DNA of 64,000 bases. Origin: Latrodectus hesperus (taxonomy: Eukaryota; Arthropoda; Arachnida; Araneae; Theridiidae). The notes beneath the pieces are model-generated. The model worked only from the letters and a program-made list of their open reading frames with translations. It had not been told where the DNA came from and searched no databases. How positions within the stretch are numbered: the first letter of the stretch is position 1; each line of letters opens with the position of its first letter. Made by a program: the position numbers and the translations under genes. The DNA lies in the NCBI GenBank assembly GCA_037975125.1, contig CM075851.1, forward strand, positions 75,953,349 through 76,017,348, given 5' to 3'. This document shows, piece after piece, positions 39,918 through 50,603 of the stretch.

Positions 39918-41182
39918 TGCTGTGGTGGAAGATCATTTCCACCATCTTTTCGTTTCGGGCAGTCTCTCTGAACGTGTCCGACTGCACCGCAAGTCCAACA
40001 CTGAATTTTCTTGTTTCTGCTAACTTTACTCAATTCCAAGTTACGGAATTTTCGCCGCAGATCTTCGATTTGCTTTCTGAGATCATAGTCCGTATCAGTA
40101 GTAGAGACGGCTCTGATTGAGTGCCGGTCTTTACGCGCGGCTTGCTGGGCAGCCTCTATCTTATGTGCGTAGACTAGGGCAGATCCAATATCTTTGACAT
40201 CGGCGAGTCTAAGTGTTTTCTGTATCTCCGGATCCCGCACACTATCGATGAAGTGATGGAGAGCCAGATCTTGACGTGTCTCAGCTGGGCAGTCCGAAAA
40301 TGCTAGATGGGAAAGTCTCTGAATATCGGCAGCCAATTCTTGCAGACTTTCGCCCGCTTTTTGATAGCGGGACTTTAACTGTAGTCTGCTATATTCCTTA
40401 GTGCACTTATCTCCAAACCGCAGCTCAAGCGCACTCGATAGGGCTTGGAAATCGTGCCTCTGCTCCTCCGGAAGCGTCTCGAGGATGTCAGCCGCGTCTC
40501 CTCTTAAAGAAGCCGCCAGGTGAAAAGCTTGGGCTCGGGGATTCCATCCATTAGCTTCCGCTACCATCATAAACTGGGTCTTGTATACTTGCCAGGATGA
40601 TTTCCCATCAAATGTTGAGAGTTTAATATTGGCTAGGGAAGGCACAAATGCCACGTTGGGTTCCTCATGTCTGTTTGACATTTGTTTCTTCAAGCTTTCA
40701 ATCTCCTTATTGATATTGTCTAATGCTTCTTCCACGTTTTCTTCTATCTCCAGAACTTTAGTTTCTACTGAAGTTACCTTATCTTCCATTGCATTCATCT
40801 TCTCCTGAATGATGTTGGAGAATTCTTCTTTAACACTTACAATGTCCTTCTTAAGTTCCTTTTTAAGCTCCTCCTGTCCAGCTTTCATCTCTTCCTTTCC
40901 AGATTTTATCTCTTTCATCATCTCGGCTTTAATCTCTTCTTGTCCAGCTTTCATCTCTTCTTGTCTAGCTTTCATCTCTTCTTGTCTAGCTTTCATCTCT
41001 TCTTGTCCAGCTTTCATCTCCTCCTGTCCAGATTTTATCTCTTTCATCATCTCGGTTTTAATCTCTTCTTGTCCAGCTTTCATCTCTTCTTGTCCAGTTT
41101 TCATCTCAGCCATCTGCTCCGCTAATTTTTCGAGAAGACTTTTCATTAAATCCATATCCATTTTTCTTGTGACACGCTGCAT
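39908..41182 (-). CDS. gag: Gag polyprotein of the gypsy element
   Basis: The first ATG after the primer-binding site is at 41182, giving 424 residues (MQRVTRKMDMDLMKSLLEK...). The frame is open upstream into the LTR but has no earlier ATG that fits. Residues about 18-110 are repeated heptads (MKAGQEE, MKARQEE, MKEIKSG), a predicted long coiled coil that should drive multimerisation. A capsid-like domain follows (SWQVYKTQFMMVAEANGW ... AAS LRGDAADILETL ... ELRFGDK ... LRLADVKDIGSALVYAHKIE), typical of Ty3/gypsy Gag. Near the C-terminus is one CCHC zinc knuckle, CWTCGAVGHVQRDC, for binding genomic RNA. The stop TAA (39910-39908) lies immediately after the slippery sequence GGGAAAC, so most ribosomes would make Gag and a minority Gag-Pol. 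The frame is undamaged. Confidence 0.95.
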   Translation of the reverse strand: MQRVTRKMDMDLMKSLLEKLAEQMAEMKTGQEEMKAGQEEIKTEMMKEIKSGQEEMKAGQEEMKARQEEMKARQEEMKAGQEEIKAEMMKEIKSGKEEMKAGQEELKKELKKDIVSVKEEFSNIIQEKMNAMEDKVTSVETKVLEIEENVEEALDNINKEIESLKKQMSNRHEEPNVAFVPSLANIKLSTFDGKSSWQVYKTQFMMVAEANGWNPRAQAFHLAASLRGDAADILETLPEEQRHDFQALSSALELRFGDKCTKEYSRLQLKSRYQKAGESLQELAADIQRLSHLAFSDCPAETRQDLALHHFIDSVRDPEIQKTLRLADVKDIGSALVYAHKIEAAQQAARKDRHSIRAVSTTDTDYDLRKQIEDLRRKFRNLELSKVSRNKKIQCWTCGAVGHVQRDCPKRKDGGNDLPPQQGN

Positions 41183-41193
41183 CAACTCTTCAA

Positions 41194-41210
41194 CCCCGAT
41201 TCTGACACCA
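41194..41210 (-). promoter_or_regulatory. primer-binding site, tRNA-Leu type
   Basis: Directly after the 5' LTR the minus strand reads TGGTGTCAGAATCGGGG. TGG is the complement of the tRNA CCA end, and TGTCAGAA is complementary to the 3' acceptor strand (TTCTGACA) of arthropod tRNA-Leu. The following bases would pair with the T-stem side of an isoacceptor that I cannot verify. It primes minus-strand DNA synthesis. Confidence 0.8.
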
Positions 41211-41815
41211 GTTGTACCGAGCTCCACGGGTTCGTGTCGATTGAGAGTTGAATAAAGCAACCACTTAATGAACACAAGACTTTTATTCGTAAAAATCTCA
41301 CTAGATAAACGAAATTCCCGCTGTAACAATCACAATTATACAGCTACAATTCGTCGGATACAATAAGAAACAGCTTCTAATCACAGGTCTCAAATACCTC
41401 AGACAGAGAACAACTAGCAGTCACAACTAATCGTCTTCACTAACTGACTGTCTACACAAAACTAAACTCTTCCATGTCGGGCTGCGGTATTTATACCTGA
41501 CTTGGCGGAGAAATCTACCAATTTCGCCAAGGTTCTGGAAGCTTCTAGGCTATCTCGAAAAATATTGGTCCTAGAGCTTAGGTGATGGATGTTTCCAGAA
41601 GTATCGATTTCTCGCCAAGTCGCCAAAAATCTCGCCAACCGTCGCCAAGTCGCCAAGAATCTCGCCAACTGTCGCCAAGTCGCCAAATCATTAGGAAATC
41701 CGCTTTTAAACTACAACACGTCTAAATACCGCAATTTTTGCCCAAAATGTGAGAATTTCTGATCTGTCTGAGATATTTTAAGACAAATATAATCATTATT
41801 TACAAATTTGTAACA
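41211..41815 (-). repeat. 5' LTR of the gypsy element
   Basis: It begins TGTTACAAATTTG (minus, from 41815) and ends GGTACAAC directly before the primer-binding site. Signals in transcript order: a 30-bp-period tandem block (about 41618-41688) built on TGGCGA; a TATA box TATAAATA (41495-41488); and AATAAA (41286-41281, in CGAATAAAAG), which would act as poly(A) signal in the 3' copy. Initiation is expected shortly downstream of the TATA box; GTCAGTTAGTG is an initiator-like candidate, but its spacing is longer than usual. This copy would drive transcription of the whole element. Confidence 0.93.
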
Positions 41816-44800
41816 ATATACTAGTGAAGATATGCCTAGAAGCAATTGTGATACTCAGAAATTAATAGATTTTAATAAATTGTAGTATTTAAACTTCATT
41901 GAAATGCAGAATTTGTGTTCTCTTCGTATGGTTATAATGTTTTTAAGTTGTAATGAAGTAAATAATAAAAAAAACTACTGTATAACTTGCATAATGCAAA
42001 AAGTGTCAATAATTTTACTACGGAAAATGCAACATAGAAATTTAAAAATATTAATGATAAGGCATATTGATAATTTGACGGAAACAAATCAAAATAAAAA
42101 ACATTCTTTTAAAGAAATAAATGGAAACTTATTTCTATTTGTGATCTATTAATGTGTAAAATATTATATAAGAGTATTTCTCTAAAAATATTTTCCAAAA
42201 TTCATGAAAATTTAATTTGATTTAATTTCACTTCATTTACTAATACATTGAATAACTATAGAAATTCATTTTTCTTGATTTTTCCCTTATTATGTTTAAA
42301 AGTAAATATTTTACTGTTTGGTTCAATTTATTTCATAATTAAAATTTTTTAATCAAAAAAATATCTTTTTAATTGGCATATTACTATATTAAAATATTTT
42401 GAAATAACAAATATATATATAGAAAAATCGAAATTTTGATATTGTAAAAAAAAATTGAAGAAGGTGTTTTATTGCTTTTATTTAAAATTTATTTTAATTT
42501 AATTAAAATTTTATAACAGAGAACTCATTATAAGCTGAATTTGCTTAATCGAAAAAGGCAAGCAAATTTTTCATATATTCAAATTTCAACTCATTTCTAA
42601 CTACGTTTATCTTGGTTCTTCCTGCAACTAAAATCATTCCCTGAGGTAATAGGTAGTAAAGTATATATATAAATTGTAATTTAAAATTCCCAATTGATTT
42701 GTATAAAAATTATTTATTTGTCAGAAGACTTTTAAGAATTTTTGACTGGCTTTTAAGAATTTTTATTTGTTTCCTTTATATATACTTTTATGAAACGGCT
42801 TATACTACCTGAATATATTATAAGCAGTGAATTAAAAAAATATAGGGGAAATGATAATTTTTTAGAATTAGTAAAAAAATTCTGATTTAAATTTGAAATA
42901 CTCACAATAATTTGTAAAATATATGTATTTATTTCTTACATTAATATTCACTTAAATTACCCTAAAATATACAAGAAAAAGTTTTGAGAAGTATGACTAT
43001 TTTTTTAATAAAAATATATTTGTCGCCAATTTTTGTCAATTGTGTATACATTTGCCCCCAAGAGGATTTCTCCAATATTTGTAATATTTTTAATTTAAAT
43101 ACATTATACTTGTATATTTTAATTTACTGACTCATTTCTTGTTTTACTGTACGCTTTATTTCATAATATGAAATTATGAACCACTGTTAAACCTATTTCC
43201 CTAAATTCAATGAGACTAAAGTACGTATTCATTTTGTAGACAGTCACAGCATTTAATTAAAGAATTTAGTTTTTTTAAATAGGTGTTATTCTCAACAAAA
43301 CTTTTGAATGTCTTAAAATATTCAAAATAACTGGCACTATTTTTCTCAGCAAAAACTATTTGATAAAACATTTCTACGTGACTGTTTTTAGTATTTTCTT
43401 ATGCAACATTAAACCCCATAGTTATAATGCAAGATAATACAAAATCTATTCCACAATAATATATTAACAAAAATACAGGAATTTAGTAAATTCCAATATT
43501 TGAAAAATGTTTCCTTAAAAGAATCGATTCAAATTCACATGAAATGAACGAGCAATGACGCTAAGCCTAGATTTGTAAGTAAAAGGTGTACAAATGTAGA
43601 GTGATTTATATTCCTTAAGAATCCTGTTTACGAATATAATATCCACGTATTTATACTTAAATCTCATTTTCTGCAAATCTTGATTAATGCAAACTTTTAT
43701 ATCTAATTCATTATAGTATTTATTTTACATAACATTGAATTTTATCTCTTTTTCCATTATTTACATATTTTCATCTTTTATATTTAAATTTTAAAAATGT
43801 GTTGAATAAATGGCATTAAATGGTAACTTTGTAAGTAACCAATGCTCTATTAAGTAAAGTTTGATTATCTCTTTCAAGAAATTTTATGCAAATTTCCAAA
43901 AATAGTGTCTTTGATCTCTAGAGAATTGAACTTTGCTACTATCGGAAAAATATTTGAGTCATGATATGTCAGGTAATTTATTCTGAGCTTGAAATCTCCC
44001 CTACTGGGATTAATCGATATAATTAATGTGCTATGCATTCTAACAATCGGAAATTCAGAATTATTGTGGATAGATATAAAAAACTTTTACATAAACCATT
44101 TTAATGGAACATAGTAACAGATTAAGAAATGGAAAAATTTATTAGAAAAGGAAGAATATTTAAGAGGAATTTAAATTAATTTTGGTTGTATAAATGAAGC
44201 AAGATTTATAAAACCATTTATTATATTCAATTTATTTCGTTTATTAGATTCCGTTCAATTCAAATTTTCTGATGTTACTGTTAAGAAATTAAAATTCCAT
44301 ATTATTTTGTAACAATCTTTAAAATCTCAAATTTATATAATCCTCTCAGAACACAATAAATAATTTTAAAAAAGAATATTCAAATGGAAATTCATTAAAT
44401 TGAAGAACTTTTTCAATTTTTAATTATTTATAATACTTGGATACATAAATTAGCTTTTATTTAATAAAAGAAATACAATTTTTGCTTACAGAAATAATGA
44501 AAACATTTTTATTCTATTATTGTGAAAAAAACAATAAAAATTTCTCAATATTCAACAATCAATGCTTTAAATTTGTTTCATTTGCTTGTTCTTACAAAAA
44601 AGATGGATTGCAGAAAATTTTTAAAAACTTTCTTATCTCAAAAAACAAAATATTTCCAAATATTTTCAAACGTTTACCATAAATTTATAAGTTCGGATAC
44701 ATTTTCATATTATACTCATTTTGTGTGATCAGAAAATGTACCCGATAAACCCACTTCTATTTGCTTAACCAATTATGACTTTAAAAAAAATAAAAGATGC

Positions 44801-44864
44801 GCAACTAAAAATTTTTATCTACTTTAAAAGTATGAAATGTTTTTTTTTTATTTTAAAGAATACT
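41816..44864. other. A+T-rich DNA, nothing recognised
   Basis: No supported gene, RNA or mobile element. Frames such as 41904-42152 and 44482-44728 have chance composition. Confidence 0.55.
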
Positions 44865-45140
44865 TGTCATCCAACAACATTTCATTACTTGATTCAATTA
44901 GTTGCTACGTGTCTTTTATGTTTTAGCAAATATAAAAAATTCTCCCTCCAGCTATTATTCCATTTTAGTTAGTTCTAGAATAGAAGTTTAAATTTCCTCA
45001 AGATTTTTTTCGGACAAATAAAATACAAAATTCATAGCAGAAACTTAATTTAGCAGAAAATAGTGAAAAACTCTATTTTGTTTCAACATATTTCAAAATA
45101 GTTCGCAATTATCTGAGGAAACTTAAGAAACTAAAACTAA
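44865..45140 (+). repeat. copy 3 of the old dispersed repeat
   Basis: It aligns with 3400-3690 over about 250 bp: 'cttgattcaattagttgctacgtg', interrupted by A/T changes, then 'ctccctccagctatt', 'gaagtttaaat', 'tttttttcgga' and 'cgcaattatctga'. It is strongly A/T-shifted compared with copy 1. Confidence 0.6.
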
Positions 45141-45600
45141 AGAGTAATTTTCAAAGCTATTGAAAAAATATAAATTTTTAAATTTTAAATTCGAATAGAT
45201 GGAAGAATAAGTTAAAGAAAATAAACATGTTACAATATTATTTTAATGAATTGAATGTATTATGAAAAATATATTTTTTATTAGAAGTACATAACTTTCA
45301 CCTTATTCAAGCTTATAATTAAAAGAAAAACTATTTTAACATATCTACAAAAAATCTAGTTTCTTTTCCTCTTTAATGATACCAAGCAGTAGAATTAAAC
45401 GAAACATAAATAATATAACTAACAATCATAAATTGTAAAGTTATGCAAAAGTCCTTTTATTAACAGAAGAAATTTCAATTTTAAAAAAATTAAGTTAATT
45501 GGTATATTTATTTGTGGTTGAATTTTTAACCGTTGTATTTTTGCTTTAAGAAATACTCTAGATTAATTACTATGTAACTTTCTCTAGAGTTTATATATAA
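45141..45600. other. A+T-rich DNA, nothing recognised
   Basis: No supported feature. Confidence 0.55.
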
Positions 45601-45613
45601 ATCTTTCAATATA

Positions 45614-45922
45614 CTTTTTCCAACGGCGGGCACTTGGGTGAAGAACCCTATGCCACAACAAGGCCAGAAACTGCTACTCATTTGTCGTTCAACAGCGAGC
45701 AGCAGTGAGCCAAGTCTCAAAGGCGAGTAGCGTTGCCCGCTCCATACCACCACAAACCCGTTTATAGGCGGGAGAGGGCACATTCATACATCATCACAAA
45801 AAAAGGACAGAGAAACACAGAGAGAACAGAGTAGAAAATAACAACCATGCCCGAACCGGGATTCGAACCCGGGACCCACAGCTCAAGAGTCAGGAACGCT
45901 AACCACTCAGCCAGCGGTCGGC
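45614..45922 (-). mobile_element. tRNA-derived SINE with 13-bp target duplication
   Basis: A 309-bp element bounded by the perfect direct repeat atctttcaatata (45601-45613 and 45923-45935). On the minus strand the head carries a perfect A box TGGCTGAGTGG (45913-45903) and a perfect B box GGTTCGAATCC (45869-45859), at tRNA spacing. The acceptor ends do not pair, so it is a SINE head rather than a tRNA gene. The body is unrelated to the other SINEs in this window, and the 3' end is ...TTGGAAAAAG. Intact promoter boxes and duplication indicate a fairly recent insertion. Confidence 0.93.
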
Positions 45923-45935
45923 ATCTTTCAATATA

Positions 45936-46897
45936 TACATCTTCATATTTGAAAAAATGCTGTACCAATTCAAAATTTATAACTTTTCCATTGGAATTTA
46001 TATCTTACATCTATTAATTAATAAAATAGGAGAATTCATCAGGTAAGCATCAGGGAATGGAACAGATGAAATCCTTACATAGTTAAATTCATTTCCCTTT
46101 ATAAATTATGAAAGGTTATCGAAAAACGAGAGTATAGTTTAAGAATAAGCCTAATGACACACATGAGCTTGCACGGTTCTTTTCCTCTTACGATCAACAA
46201 TTTCTGGAATCAAATTTGGGACCTTCCCCTTTGATCATTTTCGTCCTAACACTAGATAACACGGAGCTATTCTGTAGTGGGTAGAGGACATGCAGTGGGG
46301 TATTAGGAACAGTGTGGGAAGTCGAAATCTTTTGTAATACATGTGAACATTCACCACATGTAACCCTCTTAGAAGATAGAGATAGATGATGCGTCACATT
46401 CGCAAGAGGGAAAACTCAGAAAATCCCAAACACCCAGCCCGATATGTGTTCTTGCAAGAATCAGAAACTAATTTAAAATTCATGAGGTTTCCTTCTTCAA
46501 TTCATATCTTACATTGAATAATTAAAAAAGTAAAAGCCTTATCATTAAAGATATTTATTTCCAATAATGAATAAATTACAGATAGGAGAAACAAATCAGA
46601 ACACTTTAAAAAAACATAGTTCTTATACTAAACCAAAGTGACGTGATCTAGTTTTTGGAACAGGATTCTTGATACAATGATTAACAGCCGAAAGATGTTG
46701 TAAAACAACAATGTTTAATCTTCTCGCAAAACTTTCCAAACATTATAAACCATATCCACATATTGTAAAAAAGTAACCTCGGGAAAACCCACATAATAAT
46801 CCTGATAGATATGAATATAAAAAATAAAGAGTGCAACATTTTTCTCACGTTACTTAACACGGACTAAAACCGAACACAGGAATTTTCTGCCCAAACT
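45936..46897. other. non-coding region with degraded repeat and possible non-LTR fragment
   Basis: It contains the doubtful ORF2-tail fragment at 46194-46430 and, at about 46675-46800, a segment similar to 47315-47460 ('agatgttgtaa' and flanks). Confidence 0.45.
46194..46430 (-). pseudogene. possible tail of a non-LTR retrotransposon ORF2
   Basis: The minus strand has a 67-codon frame with THHLSLSSKRVTCGECSHVL and, at its end, GEGPKFDSRN. The CxxC pair after a short basic stretch, followed by a region ending in GEG..FDSRN, recalls the Cys-rich C-termini of arthropod non-LTR ORF2 proteins, but the distal His/Cys ligands are not recognisable. The identification is tentative. Confidence 0.3.
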
Positions 46898-46907
46898 TTG
46901 ATAATGA

Positions 46908-47098
46908 TAATAAGTAGCCGAGCTGGCAGCCGAATGGTTAGCGCTCTTGCCTTCGGTTCAACAGCTCGTGGGTTCGAATCCCACCTTGGGCATGGATGTT
47001 TGTAGTGGTTCGTATTCCACTTTAAACCGTAAGTCCCGGTCTAATTAGCCCTCGTGTGCAAAAAATGACCGTTGAGCGACAAACAAACCAGCCATCCA
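46908..47098 (+). mobile_element. tRNA-derived SINE with 10-bp target duplication
   Basis: A 191-bp element between direct repeats ttgataatga (46898-46907 and 47099-47108). An A-box-like sequence lies at 46926-46937 (gcagccgaatgg) and a perfect B box GGTTCGAATCC at 46971-46981. The body after the head (gtagtggttcg, ttagccctcgtgtgcaaaaa, tgaccgttgagcgacaaac) matches, in reverse, a diverged copy at 59385-59545. Head and body differ from the SINE at 45614-45922. Confidence 0.9.
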
Positions 47099-47108
47099 TT
47101 GATAATGA

Positions 47109-47780
47109 GTAGCAAATCACTTAATATGATATTCGGTTCTTTTAAGGCTTTTTAATCTCTTACACGTAATATTGCAATAAAGATTGCACTTTCATACTAC
47201 ATATTCTCACATCATAATGGAAGAAAACCCAGAAAAATCTCAATCGGCTTCTCATACAGATTGTGCATGTAGGAACAAGAAATGCAATTTATTTCTCTTT
47301 GTTCAATAGTAGGCCGAATATTTGACAGCTCGGAGATGTTGTAAGGCTTCCTTAAGTATCGACTGCGTACTTATAGCTTCCGGGAGAACATTTAAGCGAT
47401 AGTGAGCCATATATATGGTTAGCAATAAAGAAAACCGAAAACACTTATAAGAACCCCATATTGACAGGCATGCAGAAAGAAAAAGCAATACAGTTCTCTC
47501 TTGTTTTCATTTAGTGCCTAAGATAAAATTCAGAACCTTATAGTCCAAATAGTAAAAACACTACTTCAGGGTCAAGATGAGACCTCTTGGCTGAAATTTT
47601 TGAATTTCAAAAATAAGACCCTAAATAATAGGCAAAATCATTAATAAGAGAATACTTTCGCTTAGATCGAAAATTGTTCCGGCTAGTTTTCCAAGACAAA
47701 AACATTCCTTTAACTAAGAATAGAAAGTAAAGAATTCTTATCTTGGTAAAAAAAATCCTCAGAAAAAAATAATTTATATT

Positions 47781-47784
<4 letters not shown>
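47109..47784. other. degraded repeat region
   Basis: 47315-47460 resembles 46675-46800 (shared 'acagc', 'agatgttgtaa', spacing and several short blocks). The minus-strand frame 47303-47488 reads HYRLNVLPEAISTQSILKEA and LQHLRAVKYS, which looks like former coding sequence of a mobile element, but I cannot name it. Confidence 0.35.

Positions 47785-47828
<44 letters not shown>
47785..47828. repeat. (TA)n microsatellite
   Basis: About 22 TA units. Confidence 0.95.
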
Positions 47829-47830
<2 letters not shown>

Positions 47831-48219
47831 TAAAGAACTGATTGAGTAAGTTATATTGCGAGTTTGAATTATTTTTTCAAATAAATTTTATAACTACAGT
47901 AAAAGTATTAAACATCTTCATCATTCCAATATTATGTTAGATTTTATTTAAATTGTTCTCATATTTTGTTATATTATTGAATTTGCTTAATTACAAGAAG
48001 CATGCTGGAATAACAGAGTTGCCCATTCCCTGTTAACAAGTAAAAATATTTTCCTTGAATTAAAAAGGATTAAATATTCCTATAAAAACAACACACAATA
48101 TGAATAATATCAATAAAATCTTAATATACTGTAATGTTAAAAACATTGGATATTTTTCCAAGTATTCCTAACAACATATACCGTTTTTACATTATTCCTA
48201 AATAAAGAAAACTGAACCT
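47829..48219. other. A+T-rich DNA, nothing recognised
   Basis: No supported feature. Confidence 0.55.
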
Positions 48220-48375
48220 TAATCTGTAAACATGTTTTGAAGATTCTCATCGTGTCCTTGAGAGAAAAGGCACTTATCATGAATGAAATAAAGAAAAAAC
48301 ATCCAATCATCAATAAATCGATTGCTCTAAGAAGACTACTGTTTACCTTTCCTTTTCTCTCTGAGGAACAAAGGA
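48220..48375 (+). repeat. second old dispersed repeat family, copy A
   Basis: It aligns with the reverse complement of about 56880-57035: 'gtaaacatgttttgaa' (16 identical bases), 'gaatgaaat', 'taaatcgattg' and 'taagaagac', in the same order. There is no open frame and no terminal repeats. Confidence 0.6.
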
Positions 48376-50603
48376 AAAAAACTTATAAAATGGAAGAGGG
48401 ATGAATGAATTCTTGGTTTCGCCATAAAGTGTGTTATTTTAGTAGTGTGAATAAAAGTGATCGTTACACCCACATATATATAAGTTATTTTATTTATATT
48501 TTTCTTACCATTTAATTCATTTTTCATGAAATTGTTTCTAAAATTATTGAACTGAAATCATTATCTATTTTTATCAGAATAGATTTTCACTTAGTTTTAT
48601 TTTATTTTATAAAATATATTTATTTTATTTTTAAAATGTAATAGCTAATGCATTTTACTTGTTAATACTTTGAGAAAATAATTTTTATGCTAGATTGTGA
48701 TTAATATACATTCTGAATAAATTTCAAATTAGCATTTTATGTATGGAAAACCGCAATAAATTTGTTTATCTTACAGAAATCTGATTTATCAAAATGTGAG
48801 AATGATATGAGAGTGCCAAATTTATGAGTTTATTATTCGAGAACATCTATTAAATTAGTTAAATATTTTTTCCTTTATTTTATTTAGTGATAGCAACATT
48901 TCAATCAATAATTTAGTTAAATATATGAGCTAAAATTTTTAAGTAATAACAAAGTAGATTTATTGGAGTAACTTTTTGAAAAAAAAACACATTAAAACTC
49001 AGCAATTTAATGAATCTTCAAAAAAAGGCTTTTATAGATTTCTTTTTCAAAAATAGCTATTAGAATATACTGAATTGTATTTTGTATTATTTAATTTTAT
49101 AGTATTGCCTAACAATCTATTTCATTAAATTTCCGCTGCTTTTTAATTAAAAATACATAATTTTTATTTATATAAAATATATAAGCAACAGATTTTCCTC
49201 ACTTCAATATCTGAAAATCAATTTAAATATCACTTAAAATAATAATAAGTAGATAGGTCTTTGTTTTAACTCTGAAGTAAAAAAATAAATATATTTCAAA
49301 AAGTAGCAAAATCTATTTTATATTTTGCATTAATAGACAAATTTTTAAATTGTCAGTCTGAAATTCATGTTCAGTCTGAAATCTTTGATTTTCTGTTCAG
49401 TCTGTCTGAAATTCATTGATGTTCAGTCTGAAATTTTTGAGATACTCCGAGATTTTTAAGGGTATATTTGTGAAGTTTTAGGCATAGTGAAATAATTTTC
49501 TTTAGCATCATTGCCCTTCTATTGCCGAATTTTAATAAAATTAAATATCACGAGCCATTCATTTCTTGCAATCAAGGAAAACATTCATTTATAAACTCAT
49601 CAATCTCTTTCCTCTTTGGAATGAAAACAAAGCCTGTGTAAGTTCATTTTCAGATTACAAATAGACAAAACTCACAGGTAATTAAGTTAGGGGGAAATGA
49701 TGGACATTGTGTCACTTCTAAATGCTTTTTTGTAGAAATTCAACTGTCATTTCAACCTTAGTAAATGAGAAGATGTACTGTCACATAGAGAACGTGAGAT
49801 CTCTGTCATTTACTTCTTGAAGAACTTATAAAAGATTTGTAGTAATGTGATAGAGTCAATTTTGACTGTCATTTATCTTTCCAACTTTATGACTTTGATC
49901 AATTCCGTATTTCTGAAAAAAACAAAAACCATAACTTTTTATGCCACATTGTCTTTTAATCATTGTGAGAGTGGGATTATATTCACAAACGTTCAAATTG
50001 TATTGTCTTACCCGAAAAAAGCTTTTACTTTCTACTACCGCTTTTTTGTGGGTAACTCAAACATTTTCGAGTGACCTTTCATTTAAAATCCAAAAATAAT
50101 CAATTAAAAATTCGCATCCTTGCAAGTGTAATTACACCTCTTATTGCAAATAAAAACTCGAATAAATTTTAAAAAATTTGTGAGATGAAATCGGTTAAAA
50201 CAATTATATAAAAAAAAATCTCGCATTGCATTTTAATTAGAGAGAAGCATTATAAGAAGTTTTTGTTGTTTTGAATATAAAACGGTGGTAGCATGCGAAA
50301 AGTATTTTCCTATTGTGCTGATATTTTTATATTTTTACTAAGCATAAATTAAAGTTTTATATAAAGCAGAAAATAAGAGTTTAAAAGAAAACGAACTTTA
50401 TAAAACATTCATTCATAGTGATTTAAAAGTTTTATGATTTTATTTATTTAAAATAAACACTAATGCAATAAGTTTTTCAGCAAGAATTTTTTTTCAAGAA
50501 TAAAAACTTGTCATTTTCTTTTTATGCTACATGGTAAACATAAAAGTTCTGGATTACTATAATGATCTAAAGGAACATAATATACAAAAAGTGTAGCCTA
50601 TTT
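48376..50603. other. A+T-rich DNA with one small tandem repeat
   Basis: No gene recognised. 'ttcagtctgaaat' recurs about four times at 49351-49440. Confidence 0.5.
49351..49440 (+). repeat. four irregular copies of a TCAGTCTGAAAT motif
   Basis: tgtcagtctgaaatt, tgttcagtctgaaatc, tgttcagtctgtctgaaatt and tgttcagtctgaaattt follow each other at 17-27-base intervals, suggesting slippage expansion. Confidence 0.85.

Larger units (their letters stand above)
35523..41815 (-). mobile_element. Ty3/gypsy LTR retrotransposon, nearly intact
   Basis: A 6293-bp element read on the minus strand. Order along its RNA: 5' LTR (41815-41211), primer-binding site, gag, pol (protease, reverse transcriptase, RNase H), integrase, polypurine tract, 3' LTR (36127-35523). 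Integrase after RNase H is the Ty3/gypsy order. Only about 185 bp separates the integrase stop from the 3' LTR, so there is no envelope gene. The two LTRs appear identical by eye over the first 595 of 605 bases, so the insertion is very young. No target-site duplication is evident, and the last 10 bases of the two LTRs differ. Gag and Pol overlap with a -1 shift, and a second -1 change precedes integrase. Confidence 0.96.

Noticed and set aside
40809..41255. 148-codon plus-strand frame rich in Ser/Phe/Ile
   Set aside because: It is the antisense of the Gag heptad repeats.
45840..45922. tRNA gene on the minus strand with perfect A and B boxes
   Set aside because: The acceptor-stem ends do not pair, and the sequence continues into a 309-bp body flanked by a target-site duplication, so it is a SINE head.
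46920..46990. tRNA gene on the plus strand
   Set aside because: The A box is imperfect, there is no cloverleaf closure, and it is embedded in a SINE with a 10-bp duplication.
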